Part shown: positions 7,963-15,523 of the stretch, in pieces
Layout of the letters: the number at the start of each line of letters is the position of its first letter
Numbering within the stretch: the first letter of the stretch is position 1
Source of the DNA: an uncultured Myxococcales bacterium
GTDB lineage: Bacteria > Myxococcota_A > UBA9042 > DTJE01
Direction: 5' to 3'
DNA: 36,610 nt
Assembly: GCA_903847405.1 (NCBI GenBank)
Contig: CAINDP010000043.1
Span: 1-36,610, forward strand
Position numbers and translations under genes: made by a program
The notes under the pieces: model-generated
What the model saw: only the letters and a program-made list of their open reading frames with translations
Told to the model about the DNA's origin: nothing
Database searches by the model: none

Positions 7963-8598
7963 CTAGCCCTTGCGGGGCGCCTTCGGCGGCGCCTTGGGGC
8001 TGCCCTTCGACGGGGCCGGCTGCTCCAGCTCCAGCACCTCGACCGGCTTTACCACCAGCGCGGGCCGGGCCGAGCCCAGGGCCTTCGCCACGGGCGACAC
8101 GGCGGAGGCCGTCGCGGGCTTGTAGGCCTTGGGCAGCGGCTTCCCCACGATCGCACCGGCCAGCGACACCACCCGCTTGAAGCAGGCGTCGCAGTAGTGC
8201 TCGTAGGAATGCTCGGTCTTCAGGGCCTCGAGGATGACCTCGACGAACCCCTGGCTGCTGCCCAGGGGCCCGGCCTTGGCGAACGTCGCCGCCACCGTTT
8301 CCAGCGGCAGGTGCTGGCCCTCGGCCTCGCCCGAGTGGTGCCACAGCGTCCAGGGCTCGCCGATGTCGCGCTTGCCGCAACGGTCACAATCGAACACGGT
8401 CCGCTTCATATAGTCCTCCTCGATGCCGTTACTGCGGAGGTATTGTTGGGGCGTCACGCCCCGTTCGCGGAAGAACGCCCAGAATTCCCGGCAGTGCTCC
8501 GGCTGGGGGCAGTTCCGCATGCACGCCACGATGTAGCGCTGGAACTTGCCCTCGCAGAGAATCTTGTCGGCCGGCAGGCCAGGGGGTCCTTCACCCAT
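7963..8598 (-). CDS. Cys-rich hypothetical protein, probable zinc-binding
   Basis: Unrecognised 211-residue protein. It has three Cys clusters: C15/C26/C30/C36 (VACMRNC then EHC), a CDRC pair at 71-74, and a YCDAC pair at 136-139. Spacing suggests one structural zinc site made from the two CxxC pairs, plus another N-terminal site. The last 45 residues are Pro/Ala/Lys-rich and probably disordered. No signal peptide is present, so it is likely cytosolic. I chose ATG 8598; GGA lies about 10 bases upstream, which is weak, and the frame stays open further upstream, so the start is uncertain. It converges on the CoA-transferase gene with a 34-bp gap and is divergent from the acyl carrier protein operon. 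Confidence 0.72.
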   Translation of the reverse strand: MGEGPPGLPADKILCEGKFQRYIVACMRNCPQPEHCREFWAFFRERGVTPQQYLRSNGIEEDYMKRTVFDCDRCGKRDIGEPWTLWHHSGEAEGQHLPLETVAATFAKAGPLGSSQGFVEVILEALKTEHSYEHYCDACFKRVVSLAGAIVGKPLPKAYKPATASAVSPVAKALGSARPALVVKPVEVLELEQPAPSKGSPKAPPKAPRKG

Positions 8599-8757
8599 CG
8601 CGCGGAATCCTAGCAGAACGGTGCGACGCGGGCTTGGGATATCCGTCGTTGGCGATCCTCTCCCTGGATCCCCCATTCCTTGTCGTCGTCGTGGACGCGG
8701 ACCCCGACGAACTGCGCCGAACCCCGTGCCCGCCTAGGCGAATCCACCGCGCCGCGC

Positions 8758-8785
8758 TTGACTTTTCGCCCTGCCCGGGCACAAT
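8758..8785 (+). promoter_or_regulatory. Sigma70-like promoter of the ACP operon
   Basis: TTGACT (8758-8763) and CACAAT (8780-8785) with a 16-bp spacer. This places the transcript start near 8792, giving a leader of about 60 bases before the ACP gene. It is the only good promoter match before the eleven-gene operon. Judged by eye against the consensus. Confidence 0.55.
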
Positions 8786-8854
8786 GACGCAGGCGCAACG
8801 ACATGGGTTGGAACCGGTCCATGGGCGCCATGGGCTTACGGAAGGGACTTCGGC

Positions 8855-9163
8855 ATGCGGGACATCGATCAGGCGACGACCCAGGAAATCCGTGATCTCG
8901 TGTACGCGTTCTTCGCCGCCGAGTGCGACCTGGACCAGGCCTCGCTGCATGACTCCATGCGCATCATCGAGGAACTGGAAGGCGACTCGCTGATGTTCCT
9001 GTCGCTGCTGGAAAAGGTCCGGAAGCGGTACGGGATCGGAATCGAACTGAAGACGCTGGCCCGTCACCTGATGAAGAAGCCAGCCAACACGATCGGCCAG
9101 GTGATCGACCTGTCACTGGCAATCGTCCGGCATGGGGATGACGTCGTCAACGTGGAACTCTGA
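8855..9163 (+). CDS. Acyl carrier protein
   Basis: A 102-residue ACP, first gene of the operon. The phosphopantetheine attachment site is Ser45 in EGDSLMF, matching the usual DSL motif. Helix II following it (LMFLSLLEKVRKRYGI) is typical. At 102 residues it is longer than the usual 75-85, with an extended N-terminus and a C-terminus ending DVVNVEL. It would carry the growing acyl chain for the synthases downstream. Its end overlaps the next gene (AcpS) by up to 32 bases, implying translational coupling. Sequence divergence from housekeeping AcpP suggests it is a dedicated carrier; that is inference. Confidence 0.9.
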   Translation: MRDIDQATTQEIRDLVYAFFAAECDLDQASLHDSMRIIEELEGDSLMFLSLLEKVRKRYGIGIELKTLARHLMKKPANTIGQVIDLSLAIVRHGDDVVNVEL

Positions 9164-9536
9164 GGCCTGCGGTCCCCTGCGCGGCGCCGGTGTGGACGCC
9201 GAGCGGATTGCGCGCTTCGCCCGCCCGAATGCATCCCCGAATCCCCTGCCCATGGTGTTCACGGAACGGGAAGCGGCCCACGCGGCGGCCTGCGGCGACC
9301 CGGCGCGAGCCCTGTGCGCGGCCTTCTGCGTGAAGGAGGCGCTGTTCAAGGCGGCCGGACGCCCCGTGGACGTGCGGGCCTGCGAGGTGTTCGCCCGGCC
9401 CGGGCAGCAGCGCCCGGAGGTCGTGATCGGCGAGGGCCTGGCGGCGGATCTGGGGGGCGCGGCGATCGAGGTGCGGCTGTTCGAGGACGGCGGGAACCTG
9501 ATCGCCGCCGTCGTCCTGACCGGGGAGGGAGCGTGA
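9132..9536 (+). CDS. Holo-ACP synthase (AcpS-type 4'-phosphopantetheinyl transferase)
   Basis: A 134-residue AcpS-like protein that would transfer 4'-phosphopantetheine from CoA to the ACP. The N-terminal GAGVDAERIARF (18-29) supplies the Mg-binding Asp22, and FCVKEALFKAAG (65-76) holds Lys68/Glu69 of the KEA motif. The third motif, SxSH in many relatives, is here VRLFED, similar to the VTLADE of E. coli AcpS, so activity is still plausible. ATG 9132 is the longest start and overlaps the ACP gene by 32 bases; ATG 9138, after GGGG, is equally possible. The stop overlaps the GTG of the thioesterase gene. A second, degenerate AcpS-like gene lies at 15176. Confidence 0.82.
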   Translation: MGMTSSTWNSEACGPLRGAGVDAERIARFARPNASPNPLPMVFTEREAAHAAACGDPARALCAAFCVKEALFKAAGRPVDVRACEVFARPGQQRPEVVIGEGLAADLGGAAIEVRLFEDGGNLIAAVVLTGEGA

Positions 9537-9940
9537 CCGAACCAGGGCAGACGACGCGGGTGACCGTCGAGTTCGAAGACGTGGATTCCTACGGCATCGC
9601 CCACCACGGGCGGTTCGTGGCGTACCTGGAGCGGGCGCGGTTGCGCTACCTGGAGTCGCACGGGCTGCCGGTCTATCCCCACGGTTGCGTGCCGGTGATG
9701 TACCACCTGGACTTGCGGTTCCGGAAGCCTGCGCGGTTGATGGACGCCCTGGACGTTTCCGTGGAAACCCTGGCCGTGGACGACTTCACCGTGACGCTGC
9801 GCTACCGTGTGCGACGCGCAGGCGAGGTGCTGGTCCGCGCCCGCAGCGTGATCGCGTTCTGGGACCCGGGGGCCGACGCACCGGCGCCCGTTCCCGAGTT
9901 GTTCCGGAAGCGGATGGCCGCCGAAGGTTCGGACCTGTAA
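9533..9940 (+). CDS. Hotdog-fold acyl-thioesterase (YbgC/4HBT type)
   Basis: A 135-residue protein starting at GTG 9533, overlapping the AcpS stop (GTGA), with GGGGAGGG just upstream. FEDVDSYGIAHHGRFVAYLERAR (read in two parts: FEDVDSYGIAHHG and RFVAYLERAR, residues 14-36) is the 4-hydroxybenzoyl-CoA thioesterase signature, including the catalytic Asp of the DVD pair. The rest follows the hotdog pattern, with strands around LDLRFRKPA and FTVTLRYRVRRAGEVLVRA. Members hydrolyse acyl-CoA or acyl-ACP. In this operon it may release the finished chain or edit stalled intermediates. Confidence 0.87.
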   Translation: MTEPGQTTRVTVEFEDVDSYGIAHHGRFVAYLERARLRYLESHGLPVYPHGCVPVMYHLDLRFRKPARLMDALDVSVETLAVDDFTVTLRYRVRRAGEVLVRARSVIAFWDPGADAPAPVPELFRKRMAAEGSDL

Positions 9941-9953
9941 AGGAAGGCTGGGC

Positions 9954-11180
9954 ATGCAGACGCGCGTGGTCGTGACCGGAACGGGGCTGATGACGGGCCT
10001 GGGCCTGGACCTGGCTTCGACGTGGCAGGGGCTGATGGAGGGGCGGCAGACCATCCGTCCCTACACGCTCTTCGACCCGTCGACGGTCGAGGTGCCCGTG
10101 GGCGTCCAGTTGCCCGACGGCGCGGACGAACTGTTCCGGGCGCGCATCAAGCCCCGCAGCCGGGCCCAGATGACCCGGGCCACGATGATCGCCCTGACGA
10201 CCGCCGAGGCGGCGCTGCAGGACGCGGGACTGGACGTGGCGACCCTCGACCGCGAACGGGTGGGCGCGGTGGCCGGGGCCACGGGAACGGGATACGCGCC
10301 GACCACGCTGGACGCCGACCCGAACCGCATCCTGCGGAACATGGCCAGCGCGTCCGCGGCGTGGATCAGCCTGAAGAACCAGATGCAGGGGCCCTCGATG
10401 GTGGTCAGCACCGCGTGCTCGTCGGGCGCCTACGCGCTGGCGGCGGCGTGGGAGTGGCTGGAGCGGGGCGAGTGCGACGTGGTGGTGGCCGGGTCCGCGG
10501 AATCGGCCCTGAACCCGCCGGACGTGCAGGGGTTCACGGCGCTGATGGCGCTGGCCGAGCCCGACGGGGACGTGGCGGGCCTGTCGCGGCCCTTCGACGC
10601 GACGCGGCGGGGCTTCGTGATGGGCGAGGGCGGCGGGTTCCTGGTGCTGGAAACCGAGGCCCACGCGGTGCGCCGGGGCGCGCGGATCCTGGCGGTGCTG
10701 CACCGGCCGGGGCTGAACAGCGAGGGCTACAACATCCTGTCGCCCGAGCCCGGCGGCCTGGGCATGGCGCGGGCCATGCGGAAGGCGCTGCGCAACGCGG
10801 GCCTGGCGCCGGAGTCCATCGGCTACGTGAACGCCCACGGCACCTCCACGCCGCTGAACGATCTGTACGAAACCCAGGCGATCAAGGAGGTCTTCGGCGC
10901 GCACGCGGCCCACCTGCCCGTGTCGTCCACCAAGGGGGTCACGGGGCACTGCCTGTCGGGCGCGGCCGGCGTCGAGTGCGTCATCACCGTGAAGGCGCTG
11001 GTCGAAGGCATGCTGCCGCCGACGATGAACCTGCATCACCCGGACCCGGAACTGGACCTGGACTACATTCCGAACGCGCCCCGGGCGTCCGCGGTCCAGC
11101 ATGCGATCAGCAACTCCTTCGCGTTCGGCGGACAGAACGGCGTGGTCGTGTTCAGCCGGTACCACCCGGCGGGGAAGTAG
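9954..11180 (+). CDS. Beta-ketoacyl-ACP synthase II (FabF-like)
   Basis: A 408-residue condensing enzyme of normal KAS II length. The complete Cys-His-His set is present: Cys155 in VSTACSSGAY, His295 in VNAHGTSTP and His332 in SSTKGVTGHCLSG, with Lys327 just before. The N-terminal VVVTGTGLMTGLG and C-terminal SNSFAFGGQN are standard. It should perform decarboxylative Claisen condensation of an extender-ACP with an acyl primer. It is the only condensing enzyme of the operon with all catalytic residues. It ends one base before the KAS III-like gene, so the two are probably translated together. Whether it uses malonyl-ACP is uncertain because the neighbouring acyltransferase is unusual. Confidence 0.92.
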   Translation: MQTRVVVTGTGLMTGLGLDLASTWQGLMEGRQTIRPYTLFDPSTVEVPVGVQLPDGADELFRARIKPRSRAQMTRATMIALTTAEAALQDAGLDVATLDRERVGAVAGATGTGYAPTTLDADPNRILRNMASASAAWISLKNQMQGPSMVVSTACSSGAYALAAAWEWLERGECDVVVAGSAESALNPPDVQGFTALMALAEPDGDVAGLSRPFDATRRGFVMGEGGGFLVLETEAHAVRRGARILAVLHRPGLNSEGYNILSPEPGGLGMARAMRKALRNAGLAPESIGYVNAHGTSTPLNDLYETQAIKEVFGAHAAHLPVSSTKGVTGHCLSGAAGVECVITVKALVEGMLPPTMNLHHPDPELDLDYIPNAPRASAVQHAISNSFAFGGQNGVVVFSRYHPAGK

Positions 11181-11181
11181 C

Positions 11182-12294
11182 ATGGCGCGGCCCGTCTACC
11201 TTGCCGGCACCGGGGCGTACCTGCCGGGCGAACCGATCCCGGTCCAGCGCGCGCAGGAGGTCCTGGGCCCGCTGACCGACGCCCCCCCGCGGATCCTCCG
11301 CTGGATGGAATCCATGGCGCCGGTCATGCACGAAATCCTGGACATCGAGGTCGTGCACTACGCCATCGACCCGGTTACCCGGGAGGTCACCGACGACAAC
11401 GTGACCATGGGGACGAAGGCAGCGGTCGCGGCCCTGGCGGACGCGGGGTTCGCGCCGGACGAGGTCGGCCTGATCACGTACGGCAGCGCCCACCAGGACC
11501 AGATGCCCACCGCGTCGGTCCGGATCCAGGCGGCCCTGGGCATCGAGGCGTGCGCCGAGTTCGGGATCCACGCGAACTGCACGTCGGCCTACAAGGCCCT
11601 GTACCTGGCCCACCGCCTCCTGGCCGCGGGCCAGTACGACACGGCACTGGTGGTGTCGTCGGGCATCTCGTCGTCGGAGTTGCGGGCCGAGTACTACAAC
11701 CAGGCCCTGGTGGACAAGGAATCCCTGTTCCTGCGCTGGTTCCTGTCCGACGGCGCCGGGGCGCTGGTCCTGACGACCGATCGGGCGCGGGCCCGGCCGG
11801 TCGAGGTCGAGTTCACCTACGTCGAATCGGTGGGCGGCAAGCGGCCGTCCCTGATGTTCAACGAACGCCCGGCGTACTGGATGAACCCGCGGGAGGAATA
11901 CGACCGCGGCCTGCACCACCTGCGGCAGCAGTTTCGCAACGAACTGGCCAGCGGCCTGTTCCAGGAACCGGGGGGGTCGGTCTTCTTCAACGGCTACCGG
12001 CGGATGATGGCGGCGGCGGGCATTGTCGCCAACGATCTGCGATGGTTCCAGGTGAACCTTCCGGCGAAGCACATCGTCGAGTCGGTGGTCGAGGAACTGG
12101 CGACCATCGGCGTGCCCCGGTCGGCCCTGTACACGCGGATGGATCGGATGGGCTACGCGGGACCGCCCATGGCGTTCATCGCCCTGGACGCGCTGATGCG
12201 CGAGGAGGCGCTGGCGCCCGGCGACCGCGTGGTGTCGTTCGTGACCGAGGTCAGCAAGTTCATGCAGGCAGGCTACGTGCTGCGCCGGCTGTAG
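11182..12294 (+). CDS. KAS III-like (FabH-fold) protein lacking triad His and Asn
   Basis: A 370-residue thiolase-fold protein of the FabH superfamily. Nucleophile Cys133 lies in HANCTSAYKAL. Against E. coli FabH the C-terminal part aligns through LxW and DRxG landmarks: the His of HQAN corresponds to Asn292 (FQVNLPAKHIV), and the Asn of DRHGN corresponds to Tyr325 (DRMGY). So the residues needed for decarboxylation are missing. His297 is nearby and might substitute. In known relatives such changes accompany acyl-transfer rather than condensation. It could load a starter unit onto the ACP or onto KAS II, or esterify the product. The start is ATG 11182 after GGGGAAG. The alignment was made by hand. 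Confidence 0.85.
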   Translation: MARPVYLAGTGAYLPGEPIPVQRAQEVLGPLTDAPPRILRWMESMAPVMHEILDIEVVHYAIDPVTREVTDDNVTMGTKAAVAALADAGFAPDEVGLITYGSAHQDQMPTASVRIQAALGIEACAEFGIHANCTSAYKALYLAHRLLAAGQYDTALVVSSGISSSELRAEYYNQALVDKESLFLRWFLSDGAGALVLTTDRARARPVEVEFTYVESVGGKRPSLMFNERPAYWMNPREEYDRGLHHLRQQFRNELASGLFQEPGGSVFFNGYRRMMAAAGIVANDLRWFQVNLPAKHIVESVVEELATIGVPRSALYTRMDRMGYAGPPMAFIALDALMREEALAPGDRVVSFVTEVSKFMQAGYVLRRL

Positions 12295-12309
12295 AACCCG
12301 GAGGCCACC

Positions 12310-13221
12310 ATGCATTCCCGCGTCGCCTTCGCCTTCCCGGGGGCCGGGGTCCAGGCGTCGGGGTACGAGGCGCCCTTCCTGGAACGCTACGCGGCGCTGG
12401 TGGGGCCTGGCCTGGCCCGGGCGTCGATCCGGGTCGGGGCCGACCTGTCGGCGGCCGCGGGCGGGGGATTCGAGGAACTGCCCGAACTGCCCCGGCAGGC
12501 CTTCACGTTCGCCTACGGTGTCGGCGTGGCGGCGGTCCTGCGGGCCCAGGGCGCAATCCCGACGGTCCTGGCGGGACACAGCCTGGGCGTGTACGCGGCG
12601 GCCGTCGCGTCCGGGGCCCTTTCGTTCGACGACGGGCTGACGCTGGTCGAGGTCGCCTGGCGGGCCGCATCGCGGTCCTGCGCGGGCCTCGGGGTCGGCA
12701 TGGCCGTGATTGCCGGGCTGGATCTGGCCGAGGTCGTGGGTCTGCCCGGGGTGGACGGCGTCGCCGTGCGGGTGGTCCTGGTGAACGCTCCCGGGTCGAT
12801 CGTGCTGGGGGGACCCGTCGCGGGCATCGAACGGGCGCTGCAGGCGGCCGAGGCTGCCGGCGCCGCCCGGATCGTGTGGCTGGACCGTTTCATCGCCTAC
12901 CATCACCCGGACTGCATGGCCGATGCGTCCGCGGCGCTGGGGGAGGCGGCTGCGGGGATGGTGTGGAAGGACCCGGCGGTGCCGGTGGTGTCCACGATCG
13001 ACGGGCTTGCGATCCACCGGGGCGACGAGGTCCGGGACTACGTCGTGGCGAACCTCCGCACCCCGATCGCCTGGCCTCTGGCCATCGCTGCGTTCGCGTC
13101 CCTGGACGTGCGGAACGTGGTCGAGTGCGGCCCGGGCCTGACGTTGACGCGGATGGCCCGGTTCCTGGAACCCGAAATGGCGTGGCGCAACGTGCGTCGC
13201 CTGGTGAAGGGCGACGCCTGA
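12310..13221 (+). CDS. Malonyl-CoA:ACP transacylase-like acyltransferase lacking the carboxylate-binding Arg
   Basis: A 303-residue FabD-fold protein. The nucleophile elbow is AGHSLGVYAA with Ser91, and the catalytic His is His198 in AYHHPDCM; the C-terminal GPGLTLTRMA is also typical. From Ser91 the sequence aligns with E. coli FabD without gaps through LVE, and the Arg that binds the malonyl carboxylate (Arg117 in E. coli) is Ala116 here, in VEVAWRA. Arg118 lies two residues later. Acyltransferases without this Arg usually prefer non-carboxylated acyl groups or act as acyl hydrolases. It sits between the KAS III-like and HAD genes. Substrate unknown; it may load a starter or proofread the ACP. 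Confidence 0.88.
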   Translation: MHSRVAFAFPGAGVQASGYEAPFLERYAALVGPGLARASIRVGADLSAAAGGGFEELPELPRQAFTFAYGVGVAAVLRAQGAIPTVLAGHSLGVYAAAVASGALSFDDGLTLVEVAWRAASRSCAGLGVGMAVIAGLDLAEVVGLPGVDGVAVRVVLVNAPGSIVLGGPVAGIERALQAAEAAGAARIVWLDRFIAYHHPDCMADASAALGEAAAGMVWKDPAVPVVSTIDGLAIHRGDEVRDYVVANLRTPIAWPLAIAAFASLDVRNVVECGPGLTLTRMARFLEPEMAWRNVRRLVKGDA

Positions 13222-13231
13222 GGGGAGCCGG

Positions 13232-14332
13232 ATGCGCATCCTGGTGGCGGGCGCGGGGAAGATGGGCCGGGACGTGGGACTGCGGTTCCTGCGGTCCGGG
13301 CTGGACGTGACCTGGGTCGAGCGGTCGCCGGACCGCAGCGCGGCCTTCGAAAAGCGTCTGGGGAAGGACATTCGCCGGGCGGTCGAGGAAGGCGAGATCC
13401 TCGGACGGGCATCGGTGCTGGTTCCCGGGACCCCGGTCGAACCCTTCGACGCCCTCTACGAAGCGGTGGACGAAGACCTGGACGCCAAGCGGGCGGTGGT
13501 CGCCGAGTGGGCGGGACACCTGGTCCCCGACGGCCTGATCCTGAGCAACACGTCGTCGATCCTGCCCTCGGAAATCGACCCCCGGTGCGTCGGGCTGCAC
13601 GCCTTCTACCCGACCGCCCTGACGGGATTCTGCGAGGTCGTCGTTCCGGCGGATTGTCCTGCCCAGCGGCGCCGGGCCGTCGTGGCGCTGGCGGCACGCC
13701 TGGGCCTGCGGCCGATCGTGCAGGACCAGACGCATGCCTTCGCGGTCAACCGCCTGATGCTGCCGGTGCAGGACTGGGCCCTCCGGGCGGTCGTGGCCGG
13801 GATCGACCCCGCGGCGGTGGACGCCGCCGCGGCCCATGCGTGGCCCAGTTGGGAGCCCCTGGGCATGATGGACGCGATCGGCCTGGACACCGTGGCCGCG
13901 TCCGTGGGCCGGTACCGGTTCCGCATGAACGCCGAGGAATCGGCCGCCTTCGTCGTGCTGGAAGAAGGCCTTGGGATCCTGGTGGCCGCGGGGAAGACGG
14001 GGGCGAAGGCCCACGATGGCATCCGGACGGGCGGCGCGCTGCCCTGGCCGTCCCTGGGCCGGATTCCGCCGGACCTCGGCGCCGACATGGAAGCCCTGTT
14101 CCGCAACGCCTGCGCCCGTGCGCTGGCGTTCCGTGACATCCCCGCGGGGGGGCTGGCGCTGGCGCTGTCCGGCCTGTTTGGTGTACCTTACCGCCCGGCG
14201 GATCGCGACCTTCTGACACCCGAAGCCCGGGAGCGGTGCGAGCGCCAGGCCCTGGCCACAGGCCTTGCATACTGGCGGCCCGCCCCCAGCGATCCAGGGG
14301 CCATCGACCCCTGGTCCGGCGACGGCGCCTGA
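13232..14332 (+). CDS. 3-hydroxyacyl-CoA dehydrogenase-like protein
   Basis: A 366-residue protein with the Rossmann GAGKMG motif (7-12) for NAD, SNTSSI (105-110), catalytic His123 in GLHAFYPT and Asn173 in AVNRLMLP. These are the 3HCDH signatures of FadB/PaaH-type enzymes. The C-terminal domain ends with GKTGAKAHDG, comparable to the family's KTGxGFY end, and then a longer tail. Family members interconvert 3-hydroxyacyl and 3-ketoacyl thioesters with NAD. No FabG-type ketoreductase is in the operon, so this enzyme is the best candidate for beta-keto reduction, working in reverse; this is inference. It begins 10 bases after the acyltransferase stop. Confidence 0.88.
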   Translation: MRILVAGAGKMGRDVGLRFLRSGLDVTWVERSPDRSAAFEKRLGKDIRRAVEEGEILGRASVLVPGTPVEPFDALYEAVDEDLDAKRAVVAEWAGHLVPDGLILSNTSSILPSEIDPRCVGLHAFYPTALTGFCEVVVPADCPAQRRRAVVALAARLGLRPIVQDQTHAFAVNRLMLPVQDWALRAVVAGIDPAAVDAAAAHAWPSWEPLGMMDAIGLDTVAASVGRYRFRMNAEESAAFVVLEEGLGILVAAGKTGAKAHDGIRTGGALPWPSLGRIPPDLGADMEALFRNACARALAFRDIPAGGLALALSGLFGVPYRPADRDLLTPEARERCERQALATGLAYWRPAPSDPGAIDPWSGDGA

Positions 14333-14363
14333 CCCCCGCTTGATCTGGATTCGGGAGGGCCGT

Positions 14364-15083
14364 GTGACGGTGCATTTGCAACGCGACGGTGATCTCGGTC
14401 GCCTGATCCTGGACCATCCCCCCGCCAACACGCTGCCCGACCCCGTGTTCGTCGATCCGGCCGCGCTGGCCGCCTTCCTGAACGCGCCCGATCTGCGGGG
14501 CGTTGTGGTGCAGGGCGCCGGACGCCACTTCTGCGGGGGCGCGGACATCGAGGGCCTCCTGGCGCGACTGCAGAACCCGGATGCACTGGGGGGCGCACTG
14601 ACCCGGGGCAAGGCCCTCCTGCGCCTGCTGGCCGATGCCCCGGTGCCGGTCGTTGCGGCGATCCGCGGCCAGTGCCTGGGCGCCGGCCTGGAAATCGCGC
14701 TGGCCTGCCACGCCCGCGTGGCCTCGGACGGCGCCATGTTCGGCTTTCCGGAATCGACCCTGGGCCTGCTGCCCGGCCTGGGCGGTACCGTCGGCGACGG
14801 CGATCGGGTCGAGCGGCGGGTCCGGGCGGACCTGCTGCTGACCGGGCGGCTGCTGGGTGCGGACGAGGCGCTGGCCCTGGGCCTGGTGGATCGGGTCCTG
14901 CCGGGCGGTGGCACGGTGGCAGCCGCCGAGGCGTTCCTGCGGACCTGGATCGACGGCCGCTCGCCGGCCCTGGTCCATGCCCTGATGGAAGCGATGCGCA
15001 ATGCCCGGCGATTGCCCCGGGACGAGGCCCTCCGGCGCGAAACGGATCTGTTCCTGCGCGTGGCCCGGGAGGCGCGAACGTGA
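14364..15083 (+). CDS. Enoyl-CoA hydratase/isomerase (crotonase), first of two
   Basis: A 239-residue crotonase-fold protein. GRHFCGGADIEGL (54-64) is the first oxyanion-hole loop and GQCLGAGLEIALAC (102-115) the second. Both catalytic acids are present: Glu110 (GLE) and Glu130 (GFPESTLG). It should add or remove water at the alpha-beta position of an enoyl thioester. The start chosen is GTG 14364 because GGGAGG sits shortly upstream. The gene is short at the C-terminus relative to the usual 255-265 residues. It is separated from the next gene by 92 bases containing the 81-bp leader repeat, the only large gap inside the operon. Confidence 0.88.
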   Translation: MTVHLQRDGDLGRLILDHPPANTLPDPVFVDPAALAAFLNAPDLRGVVVQGAGRHFCGGADIEGLLARLQNPDALGGALTRGKALLRLLADAPVPVVAAIRGQCLGAGLEIALACHARVASDGAMFGFPESTLGLLPGLGGTVGDGDRVERRVRADLLLTGRLLGADEALALGLVDRVLPGGGTVAAAEAFLRTWIDGRSPALVHALMEAMRNARRLPRDEALRRETDLFLRVAREART

Positions 15084-15090
15084 GTATTCT

Positions 15091-15171
15091 GGATCGTCCC
15101 GAGTCGGCTTCGGCTCCGGCGAGAGTTTCCTCCGGAAACCCATCGCCTGCGCCTGCGCGCTCGGGAGGAAC
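15091..15171 (+). repeat. 81-bp leader repeat, copy 2 (upstream of AcpS-like gene)
   Basis: This is 76/81 identical to the minus strand of 3989-4069. It fills the gap between the first crotonase gene and the second AcpS-like gene and ends in the Shine-Dalgarno GGGAGG of the latter. TCCCGAG (15097-15103) can pair perfectly with CTCGGGA (15160-15166), which covers part of the Shine-Dalgarno. The internal hairpins GTTTCC-TCC-GGAAAC and GAGTCG-GCTT-CGGCTC are also present. The five differences from copy 1 leave the 7-bp closing stem and the GTTTCC/GGAAAC stem intact. Confidence 0.85.
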
Positions 15172-15175
15172 TCTG

Positions 15176-15523
15176 GTGAGCCTCGCGCGGGTGCCCCTGG
15201 CCGATGTGGCCCGGGACCGCGCCGCCATCCTCCGCCAATCGTTCGACGTTGGCGAGCAGGCCGACCTGGAAGGTCGCCCCGATCGGACCGTGGCGGGCCG
15301 GCTGGCCCTGAAGCGGGCCCTGGTGGACCTGTGGGTGCGCCTGGCCCCGGGCGTTCCGGCGGCCGCCCGGGACTTCATCCTGTCCCGGGAAGCGTCCGGC
15401 GCCCCGGGCCTGCGGTCCGTGCCGGGTTCCATCGCGCCCGGGCAGGTACGGGTGTCCATCTCCCACTCCCCGGACCTCGCCGTGGGCCTTGCCGTAGCCA
15501 CCCAACCCGGGGGCGCGCCATGA
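15176..15523 (+). CDS. Degenerate AcpS/phosphopantetheinyl transferase-like protein
   Basis: A 115-residue protein starting at GTG 15176, placed 8 bases after GGAGG of the leader repeat. Its C-terminal VRVSISHSPDLAVGLAV (91-107) is the classic third motif of AcpS/PPTases. RLALKRALVDL (42-52) resembles the KEA helix but has Arg47 where the metal-binding Glu is expected. DFILSREASGAPGL (66-79) matches the strand before the third motif. No N-terminal GxD Asp motif is seen. On its own it is probably inactive as a transferase. It might act as a partner of the AcpS at 9132, or as an ACP-binding or regulatory subunit. Its stop overlaps the next start (ATGA). I am fairly sure of the fold but not of the function. 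Confidence 0.65.
   Translation: MSLARVPLADVARDRAAILRQSFDVGEQADLEGRPDRTVAGRLALKRALVDLWVRLAPGVPAAARDFILSREASGAPGLRSVPGSIAPGQVRVSISHSPDLAVGLAVATQPGGAP

Noticed and set aside
8786-8812. Possible third partial copy of the leader repeat before the ACP gene
   Set aside because: CGCAGGCGCA and ATGGGTT are shared but the order of stems is lost; too weak.
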